Notes: a model not told the origin generated them from the letters alone. 12,258 nucleotides of DNA from CAWEHT01 sp963808455 (GCA_963808455.1 CAWEHT010000349.1:1-12258), one strand, 5' to 3'; shown: positions 1 through 6,961, counted from the stretch's first letter. Numbers and translations: made by a program.

Positions 1-2
1 GC

Positions 3-290
3 ACCAGCAAGTGGAACAAGATTGAGCATCGGCTTTTCTCGTACATCAGCCAGAACTGGCGCGGCAAGCCGCTGATCAGTCACGAGGTGATGGTCAACTT
101 GATTGCCGCCACGACGACCACGACTGGTCTCAAAGTCCGCTGTGAGCTGGATACAGGGACCTATCCCAAGGGTATTGGGATCTCCGACGACGAACTGGCT
201 CAAGTTAGCTTACAACCTGACGATTTCCATGGCGAATGGAACTACGTCATCTCGCCACGAACCGTATCAAATGATACGATTATTCCTTGA
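3..290 (+). CDS. ISAzo13-family transposase, C-terminal fragment
   Basis: The window opens inside this gene; the coding frame begins at base 3 and ends in TGA at 288-290. About 95 residues remain. The pieces TSKWNKIEHRLFSYISQNW, NLIAATTTTTGLKV and DDFHGEWNY are the conserved end of the DDE transposase of ISAzo13 elements (Rhodopirellula-type transposase family), which copy and paste the element. After HGEWNY the protein runs on for 13 residues; family members I recall usually stop sooner, so the tail may read beyond the original end. The gene converges on xylH with only 7 bases between the two stop codons, leaving little room for a terminal inverted repeat, so the right end of the element may be lost or may lie inside these last codons. 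Whether the transposase is whole cannot be told, because its 5' part is outside the window. Confidence 0.85.
   Translation, partial: TSKWNKIEHRLFSYISQNWRGKPLISHEVMVNLIAATTTTTGLKVRCELDTGTYPKGIGISDDELAQVSLQPDDFHGEWNYVISPRTVSNDTIIP
263..278. repeat. Short perfect inverted repeat at transposase 3' end
   Basis: Seven-base arms CGTATCA / TGATACG flank two A residues. It sits over the last codons of the transposase, just before the convergent junction with xylH. It could be a weak hairpin at the junction of two converging transcripts or a trace of the element end. Function is not established. Confidence 0.3.
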
Positions 291-297
291 CGAGCCC

Positions 298-1530
298 TTA
301 GCGGCTCGCGCGCCGCGTCATCACGTCGAAAATGACAGCCAACACCAGCACAAGGCCGCGGACAGTGTACTGGAGGGATTGGTCGGTGCCCATGAGGTTC
401 ATGCCGCTGGTCAACGACATGTAAACCAAGGCGCCAATGAGCGACCCCATGATCGTGCCGATACCGCCGGCCGGCGATGCGCCACCGATAAAGGCAGCCG
501 CGATGGCATCCAATTCAAACAGGGTCCCTCCCGTCGGCGTAGCCGACCGTAGGCGCGACGCGAACAAGACGCCCGCCAGGCCGGCCAGCATGCCCATCGA
601 AGCGAAAACGAACCAGGTAACGCGCTTGACGTCGATGCCGCTCAACTGCGCCGCTTCTGGGTTGCCACCGATGGCATAAATATGTCTGCCCAGCACCGTC
701 TGTGTCGTCATGAACTGATAGACGGCGACGACGATCAACATGATCACGACCGTCCAGGAGAGGCCATTGTAGCCTGCAAGAATCCAGGTAATCACGCAGA
801 GGATCACCGACACAAAGGCCACCTTGAGGACGAACAAGTTCGGCGGTAGGACTTCAAAGTTGTAGGCCTGCTTTTTGCGGCGCCCATTGATCTCGCCGAC
901 GATATACAAGACGATGGCCAGCAGTCCGAGGAGAAGGGTCAGTTTGTGAACCCCCGGCAAAAACGTGGCACCGCGCGGAAAGATGTCGGGTATGTACCCA
1001 TTGCCAATCGCATTGAAATTCTTGTCCGCAATAATAACTGTGCCGGAACTTGCCAGGGTGAGAAGCAATAGCCCCCGGTAAACCAACCAGCCCCCCAGCG
1101 TCGCCACAAACGCTGGAATTCCCACCTTCGCTACCAGAAATGCCGTAATCGAGCCTGCCACCGCGCCGAGCGCCAATGCCAGCAGCACGGCTGCCCACCA
1201 TGGCAGGCCATACTGCACCATGCCGATGGTTGCCACTGCGGCCAGGAAGCCTGAGAGAAAACCGACCGACAGGTCGATGTGCCGGATGACAATGACCAGC
1301 GTCATGCCGGTTGCCAGGACGGCAATGTAACCCGTCTGATTGAGCAGGTTGGCGATGTTCCTCGACGAGATGAACAGGCCGTTGGTCCGCCAGGTGAAAA
1401 ACGCCATGATCACAGCCAGGGCGATATACATGCCGTAATCACGGATGTTCAGCCGGACCATTTTTCCCAAATTCTCAAGGAATGATACCTCGGGCGCGCC
1501 GCCGACCTGATCAGCCTGCAGTGAACGCAT
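298..1530 (-). CDS. xylH: Xylose-type sugar ABC transporter permease XylH (CUT2)
   Basis: Membrane permease of a CUT2 sugar importer, the channel through which sugar delivered by XylF passes using ATP hydrolysis by XylG. From ATG at 1530 it is 410 residues, a normal length, with about ten hydrophobic segments. Family marks are NIANLLNQTGYIAVLATGMT, the HIDLSVG motif (consensus DLSVG), AIGGNPEAAQLSGI and DAIAAAFIGGAS followed by GIGTIMG. The open frame reaches back to an ATG at 1602, but a strong AGGAGG (1536-1541) lies just upstream of two adjacent ATGs at 1533 and 1530. The second has the better 5-base spacing, and the residues before it do not look like a permease start. The gene ends normally (DVMTRRASR, stop TAA). 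It follows xylG by 163 bases on the same strand and is the one gene of this operon with no frame break. Confidence 0.93.
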   Translation of the reverse strand: MRSLQADQVGGAPEVSFLENLGKMVRLNIRDYGMYIALAVIMAFFTWRTNGLFISSRNIANLLNQTGYIAVLATGMTLVIVIRHIDLSVGFLSGFLAAVATIGMVQYGLPWWAAVLLALALGAVAGSITAFLVAKVGIPAFVATLGGWLVYRGLLLLTLASSGTVIIADKNFNAIGNGYIPDIFPRGATFLPGVHKLTLLLGLLAIVLYIVGEINGRRKKQAYNFEVLPPNLFVLKVAFVSVILCVITWILAGYNGLSWTVVIMLIVVAVYQFMTTQTVLGRHIYAIGGNPEAAQLSGIDVKRVTWFVFASMGMLAGLAGVLFASRLRSATPTGGTLFELDAIAAAFIGGASPAGGIGTIMGSLIGALVYMSLTSGMNLMGTDQSLQYTVRGLVLVLAVIFDVMTRRASR

Positions 1531-1535
1531 CATAA

Positions 1536-1541
1536 CCTCCT
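1536..1541 (-). promoter_or_regulatory. xylH ribosome binding site
   Basis: AGGAGG on the minus strand, 5 bases before the ATG at 1530 and 2 bases before the ATG at 1533. It decides the start of xylH against the more upstream ATG at 1602. Confidence 0.8.
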
Positions 1542-1693
1542 GATAATATGGACCTGGTTTTGGGCCGACACTGGTTACGTTTTTGGCGAACGGATGCAGC
1601 ACTGCCCCGCCCGCTTGGCGAAGCCCTACTTCGCTCGACCGGCGAGGCTACATCTTTGGTAACAATGAGCCACGCTCAAGCATTGGCTCCGCC
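1542..1693 (-). other. xylG-xylH spacer with small hairpins
   Basis: Together with the ribosome site and bases 1531-1535 this is a 163-base gap between the xylG stop (TAG at 1694-1696) and the xylH start, long for an operon of this type. Just after the xylG stop a 6-bp stem GAGCCA/TGGCTC (1667-1672 with 1684-1689) can form, and a 5-bp stem CGAAG/CTTCG lies at 1619-1633. Neither is followed by a T-run, so they look like processing or pausing structures rather than terminators. No promoter stands out, and xylH probably depends on read-through. Confidence 0.4.
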
Positions 1694-2716
1694 CTAAACC
1701 GTTGCCATTTGCATGATCTTTTCCTGCGTGGCTGCCTCGATCGGCAGTTCACCGGTGATTCTACCTTCCGAAACAACATACACGCGGTCGCTCATGCCCA
1801 GAATTTCGGGCAATTCGGATGAGATCATGATGATGCTCATGCCCTCGTTGACCAGCCTGGCCATGATCGTGTAAATCTCATACTTGGCCCCGACATCAAT
1901 ACCGCGCGTTGGCTCGTCCAGGATCAGCACGCTGGGCTTGACAAACAGCCATTTGGCCACCGATACTTTCTGCTGATTACCGCCGCTCAGGTTGCCTACC
2001 TTCTGCTCGATGCTTGGCGTCTTGATATTTAGCGAACGGCGGTGTTCTTCCGCAACCTTGATCTCGGCATTGGTGTTGACGATGCCTCGACGGGCGATTT
2101 CCTGCAAATTCGCGAGCGTGATATTCCGCTTTACGTCCTGGATCAGGATCAAACCGGCGGCCTTGCGGTCTTCAGTGACATAAGCCACACCTGCGGCTAT
2201 CGCCGCGTGTGGATGTGTGAAGTGCTGCTTCTTCCCTCCGATATACACGTCGCCATTGATCTTATAACCCTTCGGATTGCCGAACACGCTCAAGGCCAGC
2301 TCCGTGCGCCCGGATCCCATCAAGCCCGCGAGGCCGACAATCTCACCTTTCCTGACGTTGAAGGTTACATCCTTGAGGATATCCCTCCCAACTGTAGGAT
2401 CGTAGGCGTTCCAGTTCTTGACTTCAAGTAATACCTCGCTGCCACCTTGTGGGCAGATGATCAGGACTTTCACGCCCTTGGCCACCAGTGACTCGACGTT
2501 CGCTTTCTCCTGGGCGGCATCGCCCTGGCTGAACAGGATCTCCGCGCCGTAGCCGGCGGCTTTGAACGCGTCCAGGAAACGAATCTGATCCTGAATCCAA
2601 CGGGGCTCATCCTTCGTTGGCAGAACCACCCCGACGGCAGGCTTGCCCGAGGGGGTGGGCATTTCTGTGGCGGCGTCAGGCGCACCGTCCTGGTAATAGC
2701 CCGAGTCGATCAGCAC
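1694..2716 (-). CDS. xylG: XylF N-part joined to XylG second ATPase domain (3' piece of chimera)
   Basis: This frame starts in the last residues of an inserted XylF domain (LIDSGYYQ), crosses a Pro/Thr/Ala-rich linker, then reads the beginning of mature XylF (VGVVLPTKDEPRWIQD to KVLIICPQ). At about 2446 it passes straight into the C-terminal half of the CUT2 ATPase XylG: EVLLEVKNWNAYD, the degenerate Walker A GLAGLMGSGRTEL usual for the second domain, signature LSGGNQQKVSVAKWL, Walker B VLILDEPTRGIDVG, and ISSEL where the switch His would be, also usual here. The end (IMQMATV) is normal. The ATG at 2716 is an internal Leu/Met region of XylF and not a believable gene start. A +1 base in the T-run at 2786-2789 separates this piece from the preceding one; removing it restores one frame. 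Alone it would lack the catalytic first ATPase domain. Confidence 0.85.
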   Translation of the reverse strand: MLIDSGYYQDGAPDAATEMPTPSGKPAVGVVLPTKDEPRWIQDQIRFLDAFKAAGYGAEILFSQGDAAQEKANVESLVAKGVKVLIICPQGGSEVLLEVKNWNAYDPTVGRDILKDVTFNVRKGEIVGLAGLMGSGRTELALSVFGNPKGYKINGDVYIGGKKQHFTHPHAAIAAGVAYVTEDRKAAGLILIQDVKRNITLANLQEIARRGIVNTNAEIKVAEEHRRSLNIKTPSIEQKVGNLSGGNQQKVSVAKWLFVKPSVLILDEPTRGIDVGAKYEIYTIMARLVNEGMSIIMISSELPEILGMSDRVYVVSEGRITGELPIEAATQEKIMQMATV

Positions 2717-3474
2717 GGCTTTGACGTTCGAGCTGTCGACCGAGAGAATCGGTGACCGCAGCGCCGGGATGTTGACCGCCCCGTTAAAAGTGGGTACTGG
2801 TGGCTGAGGGTGCCTGGCCTTTCAGCAGAGCTACCGCAGCGTTGACTGCGGTCTGCACCAGAACACGAACATCCTTGAAGACAGTCATCGACTGCTTGCC
2901 GTCGATGATGTACTGAACCGATGCTTCCTCAGCGTCCTGGCCGGTAATCACGTATTTCTTGACATCTGGGTCGGCGGCGAAGGCATCGGCAATCGCCCGC
3001 GCGGTGTTATCATTGGGGGCGAGGATAAAGACGTTGCCCTTGTCGGCTGCGCTCCCCGCGCACAGATTGCCTTGCGCCAGGTTCCCGGCAGTCATGGCGT
3101 TCCAGTTCGTCGAGATTTCGGCAAAAATCGCTCTTTGCTGGGCAAGAGTCAGGGTGGCATTCGCCTGGAGGCTGGCGGCAACGCTTGAATTCTTGACGAC
3201 AAAAGTTCCATCGGCGATCATGGGCTGCAAGACACGCCAGGCACCCTCGAAAAAGAGGAAGGCGTTGCTGTCACTTGCCGCGCCGGCGTAGAGATATAGC
3301 GGGTTGCCTTTGCCCGCTGCATGGTTGAACGAGGTATCGCGCCTGGTGCGCGCCGACGGCGAGGCTGTCAAAGGTCACGTAATAGTCCAAGCCGCTGGTG
3401 TTGGTGATCAGGCGGTCATACGAAATGACCTTCACGCCGGCCGCCTTGGCCGCTTCTACGGCGGCAGCCGCAGA
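2447..3474 (-). other. Circularly permuted XylF domain inserted in xylG
   Basis: About 1,028 bases between the two XylG halves encode one complete mature XylF domain in the wrong order. It begins at AAAAVEAAKAAGVKVISYD (middle of the N-terminal lobe), runs to the C-terminus (LIDSGYYQ), crosses a linker DGAPDAATEMPTPSGKPA, then gives the true N-terminus (VGVVLPTKDEPRW) and stops at KVLIICPQ, the point just before where it began. Both edges fall at the same spot of XylF and at the loop between the two XylG ATPase domains, and the outer reading frame is kept once two single extra bases (near 2787 and 3328) are ignored. The insert equals about 341 codons, close to the 338-codon period of the tandem xylF array next door, as expected for one period of a tandem array cut out of phase. 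No transposase or inverted repeats mark the edges. Confidence 0.75.
2784..3371 (-). CDS. xylF: XylF domain, middle and C-terminal part (inside xylG chimera)
   Basis: Periplasmic-binding-protein sequence of the XylF type lacking its own start: from about 3325 it reads NHAAGKGNPLYLYAGAASDS, then FLFFEGAWRVLQPMIADGTF, VFILAPNDNTARAIADAF, KKYVITGQDAEEASVQYI and DGKQSMTVFKDVRVL. The first residues of the open frame (before NHAAGKG) are out of frame. It is clearly a different, more divergent copy than the two XylF domains at 4512-6780. The frame ends at a TAA formed by four T where three are expected (2786-2789); dropping one T gives HFNGAVNIPAL and continues into the next piece. Upstream a further extra base near 3328 (YLV-NHAAGKGN) separates it from the xylG 5' piece. 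It has no signal peptide of its own and would be cytoplasmic if translated as part of xylG. Confidence 0.8.
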   Translation of the reverse strand: MTASPSARTRRDTSFNHAAGKGNPLYLYAGAASDSNAFLFFEGAWRVLQPMIADGTFVVKNSSVAASLQANATLTLAQQRAIFAEISTNWNAMTAGNLAQGNLCAGSAADKGNVFILAPNDNTARAIADAFAADPDVKKYVITGQDAEEASVQYIIDGKQSMTVFKDVRVLVQTAVNAAVALLKGQAPSATSTHF

Positions 3475-4257
3475 CCTGTACGGATCGCGCTGTCTTAGCG
3501 GGTAGATATTGTTGATTTCGCGGCCAACCATGTTCTTGATCAAAACAGGTTCAGACACCTCGCCGTTGTGAGCATCCAGCGTACAAATCGTCTGGCCGTC
3601 TCGCAAAACCGTCACCGTGTCGGCAATCGCAATGACTTCTTTCAGCTTATGTGAAATCATGACGCAGGAAACGCCCTGCTGTTTAAGTTCACGGATCAGC
3701 CTCAGCAAGTTTTCGCTGTCAACCTCGTTCAGGGCCGCGGTCGGCTCATCCAGGATGAGCAATTTCACATCCTTGCTCAACGCCTTGGCAATTTCAACCA
3801 GTTGCTGTCGGCCCACGCCCAAATTCCTGACCTTCGTCCCGGGGTTGATATTGAGCTTTACCTTCTTGAGTGCCTCGGTCGCCTTTTTGATGGTTTCATT
3901 CCAGTCTACAGTAAAGCCACCTCTGATCTCATTGCCCAAGAAGATGTTTTCATAGACAGTCATTTCGGGGACCAGCGCCAGCTCTTGATAGATGATGGCA
4001 ATGCCGGTCTTCTCGCTGTCGGCGATGCTCGAAAACGCCTGCACCTGCCCATCGAAAAGGATATCTCCGGTATATGTACCATGCGGATAGACTCCGCTCA
4101 GGACCTTCATGAGGGTGGATTTTCCGGCGCCATTTTCGCCCACGAGGCAGTGAATCTCACCCCTGGCGACCTGAAAGCTGACGTCGTTCAAAGCTTTCAC
4201 GCCTGGGAAAGACTTCGTAATGTTCCTCATCTCTAGGATAGGAGGTTGGTCAGGCAT
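3271..4257 (-). CDS. xylG: Sugar ABC transporter ATPase XylG, first ATPase domain (5' piece of chimera)
   Basis: Cytoplasmic ATPase that powers a CUT2 sugar importer. Start ATG at 4257, with GAGGAG (4266-4271) 8 bases upstream. Residues 1-259 are an intact first ATPase domain: Walker A GENGAGKST, Q-loop YQELALVPEMTVYENIFLG, signature LGVGRQQLVEIAKAL (typical XylG form), Walker B LLILDEPTAALNE with catalytic Glu, and ISHKLKEV with the switch His. After EINNIYPLRQRDPY, where XylG should run on to its second domain, the frame enters XylF sequence (AAAAVEAAKAAGVKVISYD, then RLITNTSGLDYYVTFDS). It breaks near 3328 by one extra base, giving a nonsense tail to 3271. The missing second half of XylG lies at 1694-2446. 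A normal XylG is about 500 residues; the frame-repaired chimera would be 853. Confidence 0.9.
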   Translation of the reverse strand: MPDQPPILEMRNITKSFPGVKALNDVSFQVARGEIHCLVGENGAGKSTLMKVLSGVYPHGTYTGDILFDGQVQAFSSIADSEKTGIAIIYQELALVPEMTVYENIFLGNEIRGGFTVDWNETIKKATEALKKVKLNINPGTKVRNLGVGRQQLVEIAKALSKDVKLLILDEPTAALNEVDSENLLRLIRELKQQGVSCVMISHKLKEVIAIADTVTVLRDGQTICTLDAHNGEVSEPVLIKNMVGREINNIYPLRQRDPYRSAAAAVEAAKAAGVKVISYDRLITNTSGLDYYVTFDSLAVGAHQARYLVQPCSGQRQPAISLRRRGK

Positions 4258-4265
4258 GACACTGT

Positions 4266-4271
4266 CTCCTC
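4266..4271 (-). promoter_or_regulatory. xylG ribosome binding site
   Basis: GAGGAG on the minus strand, 8 bases before the ATG at 4257. Supports that start. Confidence 0.65.
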
Positions 4272-4375
4272 ATGAAGTGAAGCTAGGGAACCGCATCCCC
4301 TGTTATTTTGCCACGGCCAATCCCTGAAAGCAAGTGCCCAAGAATGGACGTTTTCAATCACCCTGCTCTGAGGGG

Positions 4376-4408
4376 TCTCCCCTCTCCCATCAGGCGGGAG
4401 GGGGGAGA
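4376..4408. repeat. C-rich/G-rich hairpin in xylF-xylG spacer
   Basis: A 13-bp stem (4376-4388 with 4396-4408, one G-T pair) around a 7-base loop. The stem is of the CCCTCTCCC/GGGAGGGG kind often seen as dispersed intergenic repeats in Chloroflexota assemblies (recalled, not searched). Its left side overlaps another palindrome, AGGGGTCTCCCCT (4371-4383). The whole xylF-xylG gap is 254 bases with no gene. Confidence 0.55.
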
Positions 4409-4449
4409 CGGCGGGGGTCGAACCTTGCGAAACAGCTGCTCGGGATGCA

Positions 4450-4500
4450 GAGGGAATACAGCAATGGTCTGGCGAAGCATGGCTAATCCTGTATTCCCTC
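4450..4500 (-). terminator. 12-bp inverted repeat directly after xylF stop
   Basis: Perfect 12-base arms GAGGGAATACAG (4450-4461) and CTGTATTCCCTC (4489-4500) around a 27-base loop, starting 11 bases past the stop codon of xylF (4512). There is no T-run after it, so it is more likely an mRNA-stabilising or partial-termination structure than a full terminator. Such hairpins after binding-protein genes are known to raise their product over that of the downstream membrane genes. Confidence 0.55.
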
Positions 4501-4511
4501 ACTGAGACGTC

Positions 4512-5477
4512 TTACGGCAGGCCGGTGAAGTCGCTGGCTTTGTAGTAGCCGGAATCGATCAGGGCCGCCTTGACGTTGTCCTTGGTGACGGTGACGATGG
4601 CGGACGGCTTGGCCGGGACGTCAACCTTGCCGTTGTTGTAGGTGGTGGTACTGGTCGGGGTGCCGCCCGTGAGGAAGGCGTTGGCCGCGGCGACAGCATC
4701 TGCCGCCAGCGTGCGGACGTCCTTGAAGACGGTCATCGACTGCTTGCCGTCGAGGATGTACTGCACCGAGGCCTTCTCGGCATCCTGCCCGGTCACGAAG
4801 TACTTCGTGACATCCTTATCGGCTGCGAAAGCGTCGGCAATCGAGCGGGCCGTGCCGTCGTTGGGCGCCAGAATGTAGACCGTGCCCTTGTCAGCCGTAG
4901 TGGCCTTCGTCAGATTGGACTCGGCCAGGTTCTTGGCCGTGTTGAAGTCCCAGTTGGTGGTCACCTGCCCGATGATTTGGGATTCCTGGTCGCGCGTCAG
5001 CGTCGCATTGCCCTGCAAGCCCACGGCTACGCTCGAATTCTGGATCACGAATGTGCCGTCGGCGATCTTGGGCTGCAACACGCTCCAGGCGCCCTGGAAG
5101 AAGAGGAAGGCGTTGTTGTCAGATGCCGCACCGGCGTAGAGATACAGGTTGTTGTTCTTGCCCGTGGAGTGGTCCACCAGGAATTGCGCCTGCTGTGCTC
5201 CCACGGAGACGCTGTCAAAGGTCACGTAGTAATCCACGGCATCCGTGTCGCGGATCAAGCGGTCATAGGAGATGACTTTCACGCCCGCGGCTTTCGCCTC
5301 TTCGGCCGTGGCAGCAGCCGCTGTCGCATCCTGCGGGCAAATGATCAGCACTTTGATGCCCTGGCTGATCAACGTCTCGACGTTGGCCTTTTCCTTGGCG
5401 CTGTCACCCTGGCTGAACAAGGGTGACCAGCCTGACTTCTGGAAAACCGCCTCGTCTTGTAGCCGAGCGCGGCTCAT
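4512..5477 (-). CDS. xylF: XylF second tandem domain (3' copy)
   Basis: Periplasmic xylose-type sugar-binding domain, about 97% identical at protein level to the copy just upstream; I count nine differences in some 310 residues (such as VSVG for VAVG, QFLVD for QYLVD, IGQV for IGQI). It runs from LQDEAVFQKSGWSPLFSQGD through VLIICPQDATAAAA, VISYDRLIRDTDAVDYYVTF and TGQDAEKASVQYILDGK to KASDFTGLP and a stop. The apparent start ATG at 5477 is inside the motif KDEPR and is not a gene start. No signal peptide or ribosome site precedes it. Comparison with the upstream copy shows exactly one extra base (position 5465); without it the upstream copy reads on into this one without a stop. So this is best read as the second domain of one 755-residue protein. 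If the extra base is real, this domain is not made or is made only by internal initiation. Confidence 0.85.
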   Translation of the reverse strand: MSRARLQDEAVFQKSGWSPLFSQGDSAKEKANVETLISQGIKVLIICPQDATAAAATAEEAKAAGVKVISYDRLIRDTDAVDYYVTFDSVSVGAQQAQFLVDHSTGKNNNLYLYAGAASDNNAFLFFQGAWSVLQPKIADGTFVIQNSSVAVGLQGNATLTRDQESQIIGQVTTNWDFNTAKNLAESNLTKATTADKGTVYILAPNDGTARSIADAFAADKDVTKYFVTGQDAEKASVQYILDGKQSMTVFKDVRTLAADAVAAANAFLTGGTPTSTTTYNNGKVDVPAKPSAIVTVTKDNVKAALIDSGYYKASDFTGLP

Positions 5478-6541
5478 CCTTGGTCGGCAATACCACGCCT
5501 ACCGTCGCTGTGCTTGCTGCCGGCGCCACGCTTAGGCCGGTGAAGTCGCTGGCTTTGTAGTAGCCGGAATCGATCAGGGCCGCCTGGACATTGTCCTTGG
5601 TGACGGTGACGATAGCGGACGGCTTAGCCGGGACGTCAACCTTGCCGTTGTTGTAGGTGGTGGTACTGATCGGGGTGCTGCCCGTGAGGAAGGCGTTGGC
5701 CGCGGCGACGGCGTCTGCCGCCAACGTGCGGACGTCCTTGAAGACGGTCATCGACTGCTTGCCGTCGAGGATGTACTGCACCGAGGCCTTCTCGGCATCC
5801 TGCCCGGTCACGAAGTACTTCGTGACATCCTTATCGGCTGCGAAAGCGTCGGCAATCGAGCGGGCCGTGCCGTCGTTGGGCGCCAGAATGTAGACCGTGC
5901 CCTTGTCGGCCGTAGCGGCCTTCGTCAGATTGGACTCGGCCAGGTTCTTGGCCGTGTTGAAGTCCCAGTTGGTCGTGATTTGGCCGATGATCTGGGATTC
6001 CTGGTCGCGCGTCAGCGTCGCATTGCCCTGCAAGCCCACGGCTACGCTCGAATTCTTGATCACGAACGTGCCGTCGGCGATCTTGGGCTGCAACACGCTC
6101 CAGGCGCCCTGGAAGAAGAGGAAGGCGTTGTTGTCAGATGCCGCACCGGCGTAGAGATACAGGTTGTTGCTCTTGCCCGTGGAGTGGTCCACCAGGTATT
6201 GCGCCTGCTGTGCTCCCACGGCGACGCTGTCAAAGGTCACGTAGTAATCCACGGCATCCGTGTCGCGGATCAGACGGTCATAGGAGATGACTTTCACGCC
6301 CGCGGCTTTCGCCTCTTCGGCCGTGGCAGCAGCCGCTGTCGCATCCTGTGGGCAAATGATCAGCACTTTGATGCCCTGGCTGATCAACGTCTCGACGTTG
6401 GCCTTTTCCTTGGCGCTGTCACCCTGGCTGAACAAGGGTGACCAGCCTGACTTCTGGAAAACCGCCTCGTCTTGCAGCCAGCGCGGCTCATCTTTGGTCG
6501 GCAATACCACGCCTACCGTCGCCGTGCTTGCCGCAGGCGCC
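4521..6541 (-). repeat. Tandem duplication of the xylF domain (about 1 kb x 2)
   Basis: Two head-to-tail copies, about 5536-6541 and 4521-5527, offset by 1,015 bases, of which one is an extra base; the true period is 338 codons. They differ by scattered, often silent substitutions, so the duplication is recent or kept alike by recombination. The joint lies between the end of copy one (SDFTGL) and the linker of copy two (APAASTATVG). Confidence 0.9.
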
Positions 6542-6780
6542 GCGGCTGCCGTCGTTGTCACTACAGCGGTAGCTGCCGGCGCCGCGGCTGCCGTGGCAGC
6601 CGGGGCTGCGGTCGGCTGTGCGGGTGCTTCAGTGGCAGCGGGTGCAGCCGTGGGTTGGGCGGGTGCAGCCGTGGGTTGGGCGGGCGCAGCCGTGGGTTGG
6701 GCGGGCGCCGAGCAGGCCAGCAAGGTGCTGGCAATGATCAGTAATGAGATAGCGACGAGAAGCGTCTTACGTGAAAACAT
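5404..6780 (-). CDS. xylF: Xylose-type sugar-binding lipoprotein XylF (first tandem domain)
   Basis: Extracytoplasmic sugar-binding protein of a CUT2 importer; binds the sugar and hands it to XylH. ATG at 6780 has AGGAGG 6 bases upstream (6787-6792). Residues 1-23 are a lipoprotein signal with lipobox LLAC and Cys23 as lipid anchor. Residues 24 to about 95 are a low-complexity Ala/Pro/Thr tether with AQPTAAP repeats. Then comes a type 1 periplasmic-binding fold: ATVGVVLPTKDEPRWLQD, FSQGDSAKEKANVETLI, VLIICPQDATAAAA, VISYDRLIRDTDAVDYYVTF, LYLYAGAASDNNAFLFF, YILAPNDGTARSIADAF, TGQDAEKASVQYI, and a C-terminus KASDFTGL. Instead of a stop it runs through VAPAASTATVGVV into a second copy of the domain, where one extra base at 5465 throws the frame into a short nonsense tail. 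Xylose is the best family guess; another aldose is possible. Confidence 0.9.
   Translation of the reverse strand: MFSRKTLLVAISLLIIASTLLACSAPAQPTAAPAQPTAAPAQPTAAPAATEAPAQPTAAPAATAAAAPAATAVVTTTAAAAPAASTATVGVVLPTKDEPRWLQDEAVFQKSGWSPLFSQGDSAKEKANVETLISQGIKVLIICPQDATAAAATAEEAKAAGVKVISYDRLIRDTDAVDYYVTFDSVAVGAQQAQYLVDHSTGKSNNLYLYAGAASDNNAFLFFQGAWSVLQPKIADGTFVIKNSSVAVGLQGNATLTRDQESQIIGQITTNWDFNTAKNLAESNLTKAATADKGTVYILAPNDGTARSIADAFAADKDVTKYFVTGQDAEKASVQYILDGKQSMTVFKDVRTLAADAVAAANAFLTGSTPISTTTYNNGKVDVPAKPSAIVTVTKDNVQAALIDSGYYKASDFTGLSVAPAASTATVGVVLPTKDEPRSATRRGGFPEVRLVTLVQPG
6644..6706. repeat. 21-bp tandem repeat x3 in xylF linker
   Basis: Three back-to-back 21-base units (6644-6664, 6665-6685, 6686-6706), nearly identical, encode AQPTAAP on the minus strand. 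They make part of the flexible tether between lipid anchor and binding domain; more degenerate units follow. Number of units probably varies by slippage. Confidence 0.85.
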
Positions 6781-6786
6781 AACTGT

Positions 6787-6792
6787 CCTCCT
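6787..6792 (-). promoter_or_regulatory. xylF ribosome binding site
   Basis: AGGAGG on the minus strand 6 bases before the ATG at 6780. A second AAAGGAGG further upstream, near 6870, has no start codon at a suitable distance. Confidence 0.8.
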
Positions 6793-6933
6793 TTTTGTAC
6801 CTGTGCGGGGAACAAATGTCGCCTTACGAGTGGGCCGGAAACCGACAGGCTCTTTTCTGGGTCGCGCACCTCCTTTGCGACCGACAGGGGTCGGCTGAGA
6901 AGCCGTGGTTCGAGCGCGGCCGGCTTTCGTCAG

Positions 6934-6961
6934 AATCTAGCACGACGCCGGTACCCATCAA
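6934..6961 (-). promoter_or_regulatory. Candidate xylF promoter
   Basis: On the minus strand TTGATG (6961-6956), 16 bases, then TAGATT (6939-6934): a fair match to a sigma-70-type promoter, about 150 bases before xylF. An alternative -10, TATGCT, lies at 6969-6964. The gap 6781-7070 (290 bases) otherwise holds only the ribosome site and the palindromes at 7018-7049. Confidence 0.35.

Noticed and set aside
298..1602. xylH starting at the upstream ATG at 1602
   Set aside because: No ribosome site there, the extra 24 residues are not permease-like, and a strong AGGAGG points to 1530 or 1533.
2786..3331. Programmed frameshifting in the xylG chimera
   Set aside because: The T-run at 2786-2789 is short and not a classic slippery site with a following structure, and the same kind of break recurs in unrelated genes of the window.
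2447..3474. Insertion sequence or transposon interrupting xylG
   Set aside because: The inserted DNA codes only for XylF; no transposase, terminal inverted repeats or obvious target duplication at the edges.
4233..4502. Small protein gene in the xylF-xylG spacer
   Set aside because: The 89-codon frame overlaps the hairpins and the xylG start, has no ribosome site and no family resemblance.
6644..6706. CRISPR array or regulatory repeat
   Set aside because: The 21-base units are contiguous without spacers and code in frame for the AQPTAAP tether of a lipoprotein.
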